Shown here: piece by piece, positions 8,333-16,484 of the stretch
How the letters are laid out: the number at the start of each line of letters is the position of its first letter
Position numbering within the stretch: the stretch's first letter is position 1
Virus record (IMG/VR): IMGVR_UViG_3300028388_005459
Span: 1 to 62,349 of that record
Length of the DNA stretch: 62,349 nucleotides
Strand: one strand, 5' to 3'
Source of the DNA: a virus
Position numbers and translations under genes: made by a program
The notes under the pieces: generated by a model
What the model saw: only the letters and a program-made list of their open reading frames with translations
Databases searched by the model: none
Told to the model about the DNA's origin: nothing

Positions 8333-9336
8333 ATGCCAAGCCCGCGCGTAGCACCTTCAAATCTGGCATCTTTGTAGGCGGGGAGTATTTTTTCAAAATC
8401 GATATAATACCAAATATTGAGCTCGTCTCGTCGCTTGTAATTGTTCCCCGCCCCCATTTCTTCAATTGTTTCGATAAACCTTTCTCCGGGCCGATTTGGG
8501 TCTTTTATCTTGACAAGGCGTTCATTTGCCTGGCGCTTATAGTCTGCGCTTTCCCATCGAAAAGATGATTTTCCAAATTGATATTCCTTACCCTTTTCTG
8601 CGAGATACGCATCCACAATTTCTCGCGTCGATTCGGGCAAATTTCGATAATGATCAGGATCTTTCTTTTTGTTTGGAGCGAAGAACGATTCCGCCGACAA
8701 GGTAATTTTTAGGGGCTCTTGCGTATAATCCCAGCTTCCATCTTTTGTTCGGGGGACATAAATCTGTCCATGCCGCCCGACAGTCACCCAAGATGCTGAG
8801 TCAACAGAATACCAGGGGTATCGCATCATGAGGCGGAATGAAGTGACTGCGAATCCATGAAACTTGACGATAGGCCGCCCATTTCTGTCGGTGACCCAAG
8901 ACATGCAGTTGTCGAGCCATGATCTCTTTTCCGCTGTCGTCTTGTCATTCGCGGGAGAAAGCCCGATATACTCGAACAAGTCAAGCATTTTTTCAAGCCA
9001 CTTAAAATTTTCGCCTTGATGGAATACGGGAATTAACTGATTTTTAGGAATCCCTGCGTCGACCATGCGCATAAGATTCTTCCATCCCTGTTTTGCCGCA
9101 GCTTCTATTATTTGTGGAGTCTCGGGATTGTATGGATGGGGTGAAACGCCTCGACTCTGACTTGTCGATCCACGATTTGTCGCTGCGCTTGGGATTACGT
9201 CGAGATTGACGAAATAATCCACAACATCGAGTCGATCAAGGCAGTATGAAATGTAATCGTCAAGCAAGATTTCGGCGCCAATATTCCAAGCAGAAAATGC
9301 CCCCGAATCCATAATCAATTCGATCTCTCTTGCCAC
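8329..9336 (-). CDS. dpdA: DpdA-like 7-deazaguanine DNA transglycosylase
   Basis: The 335-residue protein resembles phage DpdA, a tRNA-guanine-transglycosylase relative that swaps guanine in DNA for a 7-deazaguanine base. Visible features are MDSGAFSAW near the N-terminus (candidate catalytic Asp), FVNLDVIP (second Asp strand), PVFHQGENFKWL and VKFHGFAVTS, consistent with the TIM-barrel TGT core. I chose the GTG at 9336 because it follows AAAGGAG. The longer frame to a TTG at 9387 would run through the promoter TGGCTATAAT. A full set of preQ0/preQ1 synthesis genes lies just upstream, which supports a role in DNA modification over tRNA modification. Confidence 0.8.
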   Translation of the reverse strand: MAREIELIMDSGAFSAWNIGAEILLDDYISYCLDRLDVVDYFVNLDVIPSAATNRGSTSQSRGVSPHPYNPETPQIIEAAAKQGWKNLMRMVDAGIPKNQLIPVFHQGENFKWLEKMLDLFEYIGLSPANDKTTAEKRSWLDNCMSWVTDRNGRPIVKFHGFAVTSFRLMMRYPWYSVDSASWVTVGRHGQIYVPRTKDGSWDYTQEPLKITLSAESFFAPNKKKDPDHYRNLPESTREIVDAYLAEKGKEYQFGKSSFRWESADYKRQANERLVKIKDPNRPGERFIETIEEMGAGNNYKRRDELNIWYYIDFEKILPAYKDARFEGATRGLGI

Positions 9337-9370
9337 GATTTCTCCTTTCTTTGGGCTTGACTTTTTCTGC

Positions 9371-9398
9371 ATTATAGCCAAGCCCAAAGAAAGCGCAA
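9371..9398 (-). promoter_or_regulatory. promoter for dpdA, TTGCGC-16-TATAAT
   Basis: The -10 TATAAT is at 9371-9376 with TGGC before it, and TTGCGC at 9393-9398 is 16 bp upstream. It lies between queF and dpdA, so dpdA has its own promoter within the cassette. Confidence 0.65.
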
Positions 9399-9402
9399 AA
9401 AA

Positions 9403-9846
9403 TTATTCTGCCGCAACCGGATTTTTTGTATGCTCAGCCACAACAGTGATGAAAGTCCCGCCGCGGGCGTTGAATTTTCCTTCAACCTTCATCCATCGAG
9501 GAAGAGAGACATAAACCAAATCGCCCAAGATTTTGTTAACGATTTTTTCCATGAAGGCACCGTGCTGTCGATACGCGAAAAAATAAAGTTTAAGACTTTT
9601 GGATTCGATGCAATGTCGAAAAGGAATATACGTGATCTTGATTTCCCCAAAATCGGGTTGCCCGGTTTTCGGGCAAAGTGAAGTGAATTCGGGAAACGCG
9701 ATTTCAACAGTATATTTCGCATTCGGGCCCTCATGATGGTGGGGGCTGGGAAACACTTCGAGCATGTCGGGAGATGGCAAGGTGAGTTGATATTCTGTCT
9801 TCTCCGCGCCAAGTTTCGTCAATCCAGAAACGTTATTTTCAGACAT
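9403..9846 (-). CDS. queF: QueF, NADPH-dependent preQ0 reductase
   Basis: This enzyme reduces the nitrile of 7-cyano-7-deazaguanine (preQ0) to the aminomethyl group of preQ1. The 147-residue length fits the unimodular type. TSLCPKTGQPDFG contains the nucleophilic Cys that forms the thioimide with substrate. IESKSLKLY is the QueF signature motif that binds NADPH, and its presence argues against the archaeal amidinotransferase QueF-L. The start at 9846 follows GGAGGAAAT. It lies downstream of folE in the 7-deazaguanine cassette, so preQ1 is the predicted end product. Confidence 0.9.
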   Translation of the reverse strand: MSENNVSGLTKLGAEKTEYQLTLPSPDMLEVFPSPHHHEGPNAKYTVEIAFPEFTSLCPKTGQPDFGEIKITYIPFRHCIESKSLKLYFFAYRQHGAFMEKIVNKILGDLVYVSLPRWMKVEGKFNARGGTFITVVAEHTKNPVAAE

Positions 9847-9874
9847 ATTTCCTCCTGAAGGTTTGCGCCCGTTC

Positions 9875-10441
9875 TTATTGCCGCCGACCAATCAGGCTGA
9901 GAAACTCGTTTCTTGCCGTCGGGTCGGTCATAAACTCGCCCTGTAGGGACGACGTTACCATGATTGAATTCTGTTTTGACACTCCCCGCATTCGCATGCA
10001 AAGGTGCTGAGCCTCGACAACGCATGCCGCCCCTCGCGGCCCGAGATAGTCCATAAGCGTATCTGTCACTTGAGTTGTAAGCCTCTCCTGAATCTGCAAG
10101 CGACGGGAAAAAGCGTCGACAATGCGCGCGAGCTTTGAAGTCCCAAGGATTCTGCCATTTGGGATATACGCGACATGCGCGACACCAAAAAATGGGAGCA
10201 TGTGGTGTTCACAAGTCGAAAATACTTCAATGTCGCGCACAAGGACGAGTTCGTCATACCCGGAACTGTCGAACGTCTTCATGAGGCCAGAGATTGAGAC
10301 GCGATACCCAGAAAAGATTTCATCGCACCACGCGCGACGCATGCGCTCTGGCGTCCCTTTTAGCCCTTCCCGATCAGGATCTTCGCCAATCGATTCGATC
10401 AACGAGCGGACCCCCGCGTCAAAACGTCTCTCGTCCATCAT
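9875..10441 (-). CDS. folE: GTP cyclohydrolase I
   Basis: It converts GTP to 7,8-dihydroneopterin triphosphate, the first step to preQ0. The 188-residue protein shows the family core [18 protein letters not shown] (zinc Cys and His), [18 protein letters not shown] and the third zinc ligand region [10 protein letters not shown], with ENRERLT-like sequence replaced by QERLTTQV. It is complete at family length. Its ATG overlaps the queC stop by 4 nt. In this context it feeds queD, queE and queC rather than folate synthesis. Confidence 0.93.
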   Translation of the reverse strand: MMDERRFDAGVRSLIESIGEDPDREGLKGTPERMRRAWCDEIFSGYRVSISGLMKTFDSSGYDELVLVRDIEVFSTCEHHMLPFFGVAHVAYIPNGRILGTSKLARIVDAFSRRLQIQERLTTQVTDTLMDYLGPRGAACVVEAQHLCMRMRGVSKQNSIMVTSSLQGEFMTDPTARNEFLSLIGRRQ

Positions 10442-11133
10442 AATCGCATTGTCCTTTCCATTAAGGGGTCAGCATACCCCGCCTCCAAAAACCCGTTCAT
10501 GCGCAGCTTACAAGCGGGACATTCGAGGCATGGAGGCACGACGCCATTATAGCAAGTGTGCGAATGAGCAAGCGCTTCCCATGCCGGGTATCCTTGCGCG
10601 TCGAGTTCTTTGGCAAGCTGGACAGTCTCTGCCTTTGTCATATACATAAGGGGGGTGTGAATCGTGATTTCTTTGGCGAGAGCGAGAGACAAGGCGACCT
10701 GAGTGGCTTTGATGGTGTTGTCTCTGCAATCTGGGTATCCGGAAAAATCGGTCTGACATACGCCAGTGACGATGTTTGAGATATCGTGCTTATAAGCGTA
10801 TGCTGCGGCGAAGGTTAAAAGAGCGACATTGCGGCCAGGAAGAAACGAGGCGGGCAGGCTACCGACGCGATGCGCCGAAGAAATGTCACCGTCCCGTTGC
10901 ACCATTAACGAGTCTCCAATTTGGCTGAAAATCGTTCCCGCGTCGAGTTCCACGTGATACGCTTTCGCAAGCGCGGCGATAGTTTCTGCCGCCTCCATCT
11001 CCACGACATGCCGTTGGCCGTAATGCAGATTCAAGGAAACGATAGGCCCCTCAAATTCGCGTTTCGCCCAGAACAAACATGTCGTGGAGTCCTGTCCTCC
11101 AGATAGGAGGACGAGAGCTCCACTTCGCTTCAT
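10438..11133 (-). CDS. queC: QueC, preQ0 synthase
   Basis: The ATP-dependent enzyme converts 7-carboxy-7-deazaguanine plus ammonia to preQ0. The 231-residue protein has the PP-loop [12 protein letters not shown] at residues about 8-19 and the C-terminal zinc cluster [18 protein letters not shown]. There is no N-terminal glutamine amidotransferase-like (Gat) extension of the type linked to 2'-deoxyarchaeosine in other phages. The start at 11133 follows AAGGAG. Longer in-frame starts upstream lack a ribosome site. Confidence 0.93.
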   Translation of the reverse strand: MKRSGALVLLSGGQDSTTCLFWAKREFEGPIVSLNLHYGQRHVVEMEAAETIAALAKAYHVELDAGTIFSQIGDSLMVQRDGDISSAHRVGSLPASFLPGRNVALLTFAAAYAYKHDISNIVTGVCQTDFSGYPDCRDNTIKATQVALSLALAKEITIHTPLMYMTKAETVQLAKELDAQGYPAWEALAHSHTCYNGVVPPCLECPACKLRMNGFLEAGYADPLMERTMRL

Positions 11134-11146
11134 GATCTGCTCCTTT

Positions 11147-11962
11147 TTAGAAGGTGATTTTGCCGTCGGAGGTTTTATGCGCGACTTTGCCAAATTTCGA
11201 GTATTTCGGGTTGAGAGAATCAGAAACGACGGTGCCAACGGTGGAGGGCGTTTCTTCCGGAAACTTCTCAATCACTTTCGCGACGAGATCCTTCCGGGTA
11301 TGCTCTCCCTCTTCGATCAGCGCCTTGATATAGTCGTTTCGATCAGACTTTCGGGCGCGACGAGTGCCGATATTTTCGCCCTTGCTCTTGCTCTTGCCTT
11401 TGCCTTTGCCGGCGCCCTTGCTCTTGCTCTTGCCCCTGCCGGCGCTGTCGTCTTCGCCCGAGGAGGCGTTCGTCGTCGATTCGACTTCGACTTTGACGCC
11501 CAAGACCTTGCGCAGGCTCGAAGGGACCTTCTTGCCCATTTGCGCAGCGACTTCCTTCAAAGCTGTTTGCGCGTCCTCGCTCAGGGTCTCCAAATCGTCT
11601 TCCGCCATGAATTTCTGGATGAAAGTGTCGAGATGGGACTTGATCTGCGCTTCCGCTTGTTTTTGATCCTCGAGTTTCCGGCTCTCGGGCTCGACGGTCA
11701 GGTTGGGTTCGATTTTGAAGGCCTTTGAAAGCTCGTCGGCGACCTTGTTCAAGCGCTTAACATTGTCCATAACGGCCTTCAGAGACGGCTTGCTTGCCTT
11801 CGCGCTGTTGTTGCTGCCATTCTCGGCCGGAGCGCTGTTTTTCGTCTTGTTTTTGGCGGTGTTGGTGGTTTGGCTCTTGCCCTTGCTCTGACTCTTGGTG
11901 CTGTTGTTGGTGGTTTGGCTCTTGCTCTTGCCTTTGTTCGTGTTGGTGGTTTGCTTCGCCAT
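11147..11962 (-). CDS. Lys/Ser-rich histone-like protein with wHTH-like end
   Basis: The 271-residue protein begins with about 45 residues of low-complexity Lys/Thr/Ser/Asn repeats. A helical acidic middle follows (about 60-150), then a second GKSKSKGAGKGKGKSKSK tract near 180-200. The last 65 residues look like a winged-helix module (DYIKALIEEGEHTRKDLVAK...TVGTVVSDSL...DGKITF). Such composition fits a non-specific DNA-binding or compaction protein, like eukaryotic H1-like tails. It has its own promoter (12008-12036) and interrupts the queE-queC gene order. The function is inferred only. Confidence 0.55.
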   Translation of the reverse strand: MAKQTTNTNKGKSKSQTTNNSTKSQSKGKSQTTNTAKNKTKNSAPAENGSNNSAKASKPSLKAVMDNVKRLNKVADELSKAFKIEPNLTVEPESRKLEDQKQAEAQIKSHLDTFIQKFMAEDDLETLSEDAQTALKEVAAQMGKKVPSSLRKVLGVKVEVESTTNASSGEDDSAGRGKSKSKGAGKGKGKSKSKGENIGTRRARKSDRNDYIKALIEEGEHTRKDLVAKVIEKFPEETPSTVGTVVSDSLNPKYSKFGKVAHKTSDGKITF

Positions 11963-12007
11963 TTTGTTTTCCTCCTTGTGTTGTGTGCGTTTTCGATCTT
12001 GGAAAAC

Positions 12008-12036
12008 ATTATAGCCAGATTTGGAGAATTTTGCAA
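12008..12036 (-). promoter_or_regulatory. promoter TTGCAA-17-TATAAT
   Basis: TTGCAA at 12031-12036 and TATAAT at 12008-12013 are 17 bp apart, with the recurring TGGC just before the -10. It is the best match to sigma70 among the TGGCTATAAY family and precedes the histone-like gene and, beyond it, queC, folE and queF. Confidence 0.75.
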
Positions 12037-12053
12037 GGGCTTTTTGGAAAAAA

Positions 12054-12800
12054 TTATGGAAAATTTATTCTCTTGTGAATTTGGACATTTAGAACCACGT
12101 CCGCAAGCCTCGAGCTTGCCCGCATCCAAGAAAACAGCTTTTGAGGCCCCAAATGGATGGGTGAAAACGCGAATCGTGGAAAAGAGCGCTGCCCAAGCTC
12201 GTTTTTGATGAGATCAAGCGCCTCGACAGCGCTATAAAAAGATTCCTGATCCCAGACCGGAATCTTGACCCAGTCCCCCTTCTCTCCATCAAGAATGTCC
12301 CATGTCGATTGAGCCCAGGGCAATGGAGCGTCTGTTTTATAGTCCACAATCAAGGACAAATTTTCCGCGCGCTCTTTGAGAACCTCCTTCAGCGTGGCGT
12401 TAAGCTCAACAGTGCCATTTGTTTCGATTGAAATATGGAACGGCGAGGACCTTTCGTCCTTGATTTGCTCTTGACTGTCGAGAGTGCGGTAAGTGACGCG
12501 AAGCGGGAGCTTTTCCAAAAGATCAAAAAGGCCCTCTTGTTGCATGAAGGGCTCTCCCCCCGTAATTGTCGCCTTTACGGTTCGCAGTTCAGCGACGACA
12601 TTATAAACGGAGGTGACGTAGCGCGACAGAGAATCCCGATTTTTGGCGTAGGGAGAATCGCAGTAAAAGCAATCGAGATTGCACCCGAAGAACCGGATAA
12701 ATGTCGATTGAGTTCCTTGCCCTTGGGGATTGACTTCTCCGTCAATCGAAACGAAAGGGGGTTCAGCGAGCACTAATGCGCCACAAGTTTCTGCTTCCAT
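12054..12800 (-). CDS. queE: QueE, 7-carboxy-7-deazaguanine synthase
   Basis: This radical SAM enzyme rearranges 6-carboxytetrahydropterin to 7-carboxy-7-deazaguanine. The 248-residue protein has FVSIDGEVNPQGQGTQSTF followed by FFGCNLDCFYCDS, the CxxxCxxC cluster motif of the family. TITGGEPFMQQEGL is the SAM-binding GGEP motif. The start at 12800 follows AAGGAG. It is separated from queD by only 1 nt, as expected for a pathway operon. Confidence 0.93.
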   Translation of the reverse strand: MEAETCGALVLAEPPFVSIDGEVNPQGQGTQSTFIRFFGCNLDCFYCDSPYAKNRDSLSRYVTSVYNVVAELRTVKATITGGEPFMQQEGLFDLLEKLPLRVTYRTLDSQEQIKDERSSPFHISIETNGTVELNATLKEVLKERAENLSLIVDYKTDAPLPWAQSTWDILDGEKGDWVKIPVWDQESFYSAVEALDLIKNELGQRSFPRFAFSPIHLGPQKLFSWMRASSRLADVVLNVQIHKRINFP

Positions 12801-12801
12801 A

Positions 12802-13203
12802 TTAGTTCTCCTTGATCCACTCTGCATAGCTTGTTGGTGTTTCGTAGAGTCGAACACCAAGAAGCCTTGCACTTGTAAAAGACAACACGGGAATCAGTTC
12901 GTCCCGAATCCACAGCACCATCCGCTCAGCAGTCGGCGAGACAACGTCGAAGGGCGGAATCGAGTTTATCAACTGATGATCGAGTTTGGTTTTGATCGCG
13001 TCTTCCATGATCTGTTTTAGATGCCCAAAATCCACAAGCATTCCAGTTGACGGATCAATTCGACCGCGCATGGCGATTTGAAGCCGGTAAGTATGTCCAT
13101 GAAGGTTGCTGCACTTGCCCTCGTGTTTTGGCAGATAATGCGCAGCGTCGAAAGTGATTTCCTTTACGACTACCACAATATCTCTATCAATCGGCGGACT
13201 CAT
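12802..13203 (-). CDS. queD: QueD, 6-carboxytetrahydropterin synthase
   Basis: It converts dihydroneopterin triphosphate to 6-carboxy-5,6,7,8-tetrahydropterin. The 133-residue protein has the family zinc site FDAAHYL...CSNLHGHTY (three His and a catalytic Cys), then DFGHLK and LDHQLIN, then a C-terminal ETPTSYAEW. It starts after AAGGAGATTATAG and overlaps the helicase gene end by 17 nt. Confidence 0.93.
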   Translation of the reverse strand: MSPPIDRDIVVVVKEITFDAAHYLPKHEGKCSNLHGHTYRLQIAMRGRIDPSTGMLVDFGHLKQIMEDAIKTKLDHQLINSIPPFDVVSPTAERMVLWIRDELIPVLSFTSARLLGVRLYETPTSYAEWIKEN

Positions 13204-14455
13204 CTATAATCTCCTTCCATTTGATGGCTTTTTTGCTTCCACTAAGCTCGACCTTAAACCGGTCGAGATTTGCTCCCGGCGCGATATTTCGCGCTTTAAC
13301 ATAGTCGATCCATATGCCTCCTCCTTTCTTGTCTCTGCTCAGCGACAGAATAACGTCCATCGGGTCGTCGTGAGCGCTCGTTCCTCGCTGCTGTCGCTTG
13401 TTTTTTCCTGAATGGTGGATTAAAATTATTGCCAGCCCCAAATGTCGTAAAGAGATTAGCCATTGATTAATAGGGTCCCATTCCTTTTTGTCGTTCTCGT
13501 CTCGTCCTGGCGTTAGCGCGCTCAGATTGTCGAGGATTACGGTTTTTATTCGTGGGCGAGACGCGATGAATTCATAGATGGATTCTCGCCATTCTGGCTT
13601 GGTAATGTCGATTTGGCAACGGCTTGTTCTCGCTATTCTGTTGGCAGACAAGATGGTCAATGGTGAGCGCGTCCTTTCTTTTCCATGCGCGCCTTCGAGC
13701 GCTTTCAAGCGCTCTTTCAAATCCCACTCTCCCATCTCTCCATCAATATAGAGCGCTCCCGAAGGCTCCTTAACTTCCCACGGTCCGATTTCTGCCTTTT
13801 CCCACTCGTCGCGAGTCAGCATGACCGCAATTGAGAGCGCGAGCCATGTTTTACCAATTCCCGGCTCAGCGAATATCATATTCAGAGACGCGAGATTGAG
13901 CCAAGGGCGAATCAGTCTTTTTGGGACTGACGAGTCTTCCTGGACAAAGCGCGAGCCCAAAACCGCCGATTTTTGGATTTCAGTGATGAGCCCTTGGTCA
14001 GAGATAAGCTCAATGTTTTTTAGCGTCTCTTCTGCTTTGTCGTATTCGCCTGCCTTCGCATATTCTTCAGCGAGTAAGGACGCGATTTCGATTTGTCTTT
14101 TGCGGAAATATTCCGTCGCCCGCTGGATCTCGAAATCTGGATCAAAATCATTTTCCTCTTGTTCATAATTCGCGCTCAGGGCGGCTAAAATCTTTTCTAT
14201 GGCGTCGAAATCATTTTTTGGTATTTTGGATTGGGTTTGACGAGATTCCCATATCGCCTCGATTTTGCGTCTCGGAGCTTCGGAATGTTTCTGCCAATGC
14301 GCGAAGCACCAATCAACAAGCATTCGGATATGTCGACTCTCGATAAACTCCTGGCGATGGATACGATAGTATTTCGTCAGGAAATCATCAGAGACGATAC
14401 ACCCGATTGCAATTTTCGATTCTGCAATAACCCAATCGGGCTTATTTAATTTCAT
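13187..14455 (-). CDS. RepA/DnaB-like replicative helicase
   Basis: The 422-residue protein has an N-terminal helical domain (about 1-150) similar in plan to DnaB N-terminal domains, and a RecA-like ATPase of the RepA type. Walker A is AEPGIGKTW; ALYIDGEMG is an H1a-like strand; VILDNLSAL is Walker B; IILIHHSGKNKRQQRGTSAHDD is the region ending with the helicase motif that contacts DNA. It should unwind the fork with the nearby primase. It overlaps the upstream gene by 4 nt. Confidence 0.75.
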   Translation of the reverse strand: MKLNKPDWVIAESKIAIGCIVSDDFLTKYYRIHRQEFIESRHIRMLVDWCFAHWQKHSEAPRRKIEAIWESRQTQSKIPKNDFDAIEKILAALSANYEQEENDFDPDFEIQRATEYFRKRQIEIASLLAEEYAKAGEYDKAEETLKNIELISDQGLITEIQKSAVLGSRFVQEDSSVPKRLIRPWLNLASLNMIFAEPGIGKTWLALSIAVMLTRDEWEKAEIGPWEVKEPSGALYIDGEMGEWDLKERLKALEGAHGKERTRSPLTILSANRIARTSRCQIDITKPEWRESIYEFIASRPRIKTVILDNLSALTPGRDENDKKEWDPINQWLISLRHLGLAIILIHHSGKNKRQQRGTSAHDDPMDVILSLSRDKKGGGIWIDYVKARNIAPGANLDRFKVELSGSKKAIKWKEIIDESAD

Positions 14456-14874
14456 GTTTTCGATTCAGCTTTGCGGGCAGCTTTTTCAGCTTTGGACAAA
14501 GAGGGCGAAGGAATAATGGGGACTAAAAATCGTCTATTTCCCGCTTTGGTGACGCGAAAACTTTTCTTGGGTCCGGTGACGTTATCCTCTGTTTTTCTTT
14601 CTACAGTCACCATTTGATTTTTAGCAAGGTCGAGACGATTTAACAGCCCGATGACCGGATCAGCATCGAGCTCCGGAGGAGACTCTTTCTTTTTCCCGTC
14701 TTCATACCCATGCCCCCAGAAATGATATCCAGCGGTCGTATATAAATATTCAAGCAGATTTCTGCCAACAACGAGCTTTTGTCCCGCCGCTTCCAAATCA
14801 CGTTCAAGCGCGTTCAAAAGCCCATCGATCCACGCATAATGTTCTTCGGGACTTGTCGATTTCATGTTGGACAT
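14452..14874 (-). CDS. hypothetical protein between initiator and helicase
   Basis: The 140-residue protein starts at 14874 after AGGAGGCATT. It has a helical N-terminus (HYAWIDGLLNALERDLEAAG) and a Lys/Ala-rich C-terminus. I do not recognise it. Its position between a replication-initiator-like gene and the helicase, with a 4-nt overlap into the helicase, makes a helicase-loader role possible, but no AAA+ motif is present. Confidence 0.5.
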   Translation of the reverse strand: MSNMKSTSPEEHYAWIDGLLNALERDLEAAGQKLVVGRNLLEYLYTTAGYHFWGHGYEDGKKKESPPELDADPVIGLLNRLDLAKNQMVTVERKTEDNVTGPKKSFRVTKAGNRRFLVPIIPSPSLSKAEKAARKAESKT

Positions 14875-14892
14875 AATGCCTCCTTTAATGTC

Positions 14893-14921
14893 GTTATAGC
14901 CAACGTTGCGATTTCTAAAAA
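14893..14921 (-). promoter_or_regulatory. early promoter, TGGCTATAAC core
   Basis: TATAAC at 14893-14898 is preceded by TTGGC and lies 19 nt upstream of the start at 14874. The -35 region is only T-rich (TTTTTA at 17 bp). It belongs to the recurring TGGCTATAAY family. Confidence 0.55.
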
Positions 14922-16334
14922 TTATCCCGGCCAATCAAGCTCGATCTCGACTCCGAAAAAACCTCCTCGCAATGAGTCGAGAAATTTCTTCCAGGAATGG
15001 TGTCGAGGACCAAGCGCGTTTACGCTCACCGTTATTTCCTCAAGATCGCGATTTTCCTCATTCCATTGGAGGTATTCTTTTGTGATCAATTCTGGTTCAA
15101 AATTGTTCAGATATGAGCGAAAATCCCTATAATCTTTATCCACTTTTCCTTTCTCTCGACAGTATTTATCTGCCCATTCACACCACTCCATAATATCGAT
15201 TACAACGCGATAGAGACGTTGAAGCGTCGAGTTCTTTGGGCTTGAATCTGTCAAGCACTTTTTAAGGTCTTCGGTTACTTTTGGATTTGGGTCTTCGAGA
15301 ATCTGCAAGTCGCGAATATCCTCCTCCGCAGCGACCTTAAGAAACAAGCTCGTTAGCCCGCTTGGGTGATGGGGATTAAAAAGTGCCTTCGAAAGATCAA
15401 TTGGACTATTCCAATTTAGGTTCGCTATCTCTCGTAAAACTTCCTTGATTTCATCTTGCTTCCATTTCTTTTTGATAATAGAAATGGGGATTCTATGCGC
15501 TTTAGAGAAAGCGCGAAGCGCTTCATTTGAATGGGCGTATTCACCTGATTGGAGCTGGTTTATTCTTCTAATGATTGACTTATATGTTTTCGTTTTTGGG
15601 TTTGTATGTCGAATAATATTTTGTCGTGAATTTGTTTTCGAATGTAAGCTATTCCAGAATTCAATTATGGGATGCAATTCGATTGTTTTTTTATCTCGAT
15701 TTTCAAGACCGGATAATTGAGCGCCCCATTCCGGGGCGCTTTGATATGTATTATACGAAGTATAATATATATCAAATAAAGGGATACTACGCACGTCCGT
15801 GCGTAGTATTTTTCCGGTTGTATTTTCGGACACTTGCAGATTTGCTTGATTTTTACTAAGCACGTCCGTGCGTAGTATTTTTCCGGTTGTATTTTCGGAC
15901 ACTTGCAGATTTGCTTGATTTTTAGCATCCCTAACTTGGAGAACTTTATTCTCAAGGCTGTTGTCGTGATTGATAGCAATTCTTCGATATTTTGATTGCC
16001 CATTCATAACGATAATCAAGCCCGCAGACTTTAATATTTCGAGATGTTTTACGACCGCTCTTGTCTTAAGTCCAATCATTTTTCCAAGATAATTGTTCGA
16101 AGCCGTGCAGTTTTGCGAAGGAATGTCGAGTTGATTAATGGCGGCGAGAAGAAGGAGGGAGGTTTTGGGCAGGTTGCTATGCAGCCAGAAGATTGGGACG
16201 GTTAAATATTTGGACAGATTTTGTGGAGGGATGTTTGGATCTCTTGTTTGCGCGTTGTCTCTTTGATCAGAGAAAGATTTGCCTTCTCCATCCATTCTGT
16301 TTTTCATTTTACGGAACTTATCATCCAATGGCAT
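14922..16334 (-). CDS. replication initiator-like protein with internal repeat
   Basis: The 470-residue protein has an N-terminal winged-helix region (about 45-120: SLLLLAAINQLD...NNYLGKMIGLKTRAVVKHLEILKSAGLI), as in phage replication initiators of the lambda O/DnaD-like type. A tandem 23-residue repeat follows (KNQANLQVSENTTGKILRTDV twice), then a long helical C-terminus. The repeat DNA holds a 26-bp palindrome, so the gene may contain its own origin, as O proteins do. It starts after GGAGGTTGAACG, downstream of primase and upstream of the helicase. The assignment rests on context and the winged helix. Confidence 0.55.
   Translation of the reverse strand: MPLDDKFRKMKNRMDGEGKSFSDQRDNAQTRDPNIPPQNLSKYLTVPIFWLHSNLPKTSLLLLAAINQLDIPSQNCTASNNYLGKMIGLKTRAVVKHLEILKSAGLIIVMNGQSKYRRIAINHDNSLENKVLQVRDAKNQANLQVSENTTGKILRTDVLSKNQANLQVSENTTGKILRTDVRSIPLFDIYYTSYNTYQSAPEWGAQLSGLENRDKKTIELHPIIEFWNSLHSKTNSRQNIIRHTNPKTKTYKSIIRRINQLQSGEYAHSNEALRAFSKAHRIPISIIKKKWKQDEIKEVLREIANLNWNSPIDLSKALFNPHHPSGLTSLFLKVAAEEDIRDLQILEDPNPKVTEDLKKCLTDSSPKNSTLQRLYRVVIDIMEWCEWADKYCREKGKVDKDYRDFRSYLNNFEPELITKEYLQWNEENRDLEEITVSVNALGPRHHSWKKFLDSLRGGFFGVEIELDWPG
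15784..15809. repeat. 26-bp near-perfect palindrome, candidate iteron
   Basis: Two 12-bp arms (ATACTACGCACG and its exact complement) flank a TC centre. A second copy with imperfect arms lies 69 bp to the right, beginning near 15853. It sits inside the initiator-like gene. It could be an initiator-binding site or an operator. Confidence 0.6.
15791..15925. repeat. two 66-bp direct repeats, period 69 bp
   Basis: The copies at 15791-15856 and 15860-15925 are nearly identical, start with GCACGTCCGTGCGTAG and encode the 23-residue protein repeat in frame. The near-identity at synonymous positions indicates recent duplication or selection on the DNA itself. Confidence 0.85.
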
Positions 16335-16365
16335 CGTTCAACCTCCGTGCAAAGGTTAAATTGGA

Positions 16366-16407
16366 GCCCTCAACAGGCACGACCCATTATTAATGGCTGT
16401 TGAGGGC
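16366..16407. repeat. 11-bp inverted repeat with inner hairpin
   Basis: GCCCTCAACAG (16366-16376) pairs perfectly with 16397-16407. The 20-nt loop contains a second small hairpin (CCATT-ATT-AATGG). It is in the untranslated leader of the initiator-like gene. No U-run follows on either strand, so a simple terminator is unlikely. A leader regulatory structure or origin element is possible. Confidence 0.7.
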
Positions 16408-16455
16408 CGGGAACTTTCCCACTCCGATCGGCCAAATCAGAGCCCCTCTATCTTG

Positions 16456-16484
16456 CTTTTAAACGCGTTTTAATGACCTGTCAA
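16456..16484 (-). promoter_or_regulatory. promoter TTGACA-17-TAAAAG
   Basis: A perfect -35 (16479-16484) overlaps the primase stop codon. The -10 at 16456-16461 matches 4 of 6. The transcript would begin near 16449 and carry the hairpin leader of the initiator-like gene. Confidence 0.6.

Noticed and set aside
11084-11728. 214-residue plus-strand frame with Ala/Leu repeats
   Set aside because: This is the reverse complement of the Lys/Ser/Gly-rich repeats of the histone-like gene. It has no ribosome site.
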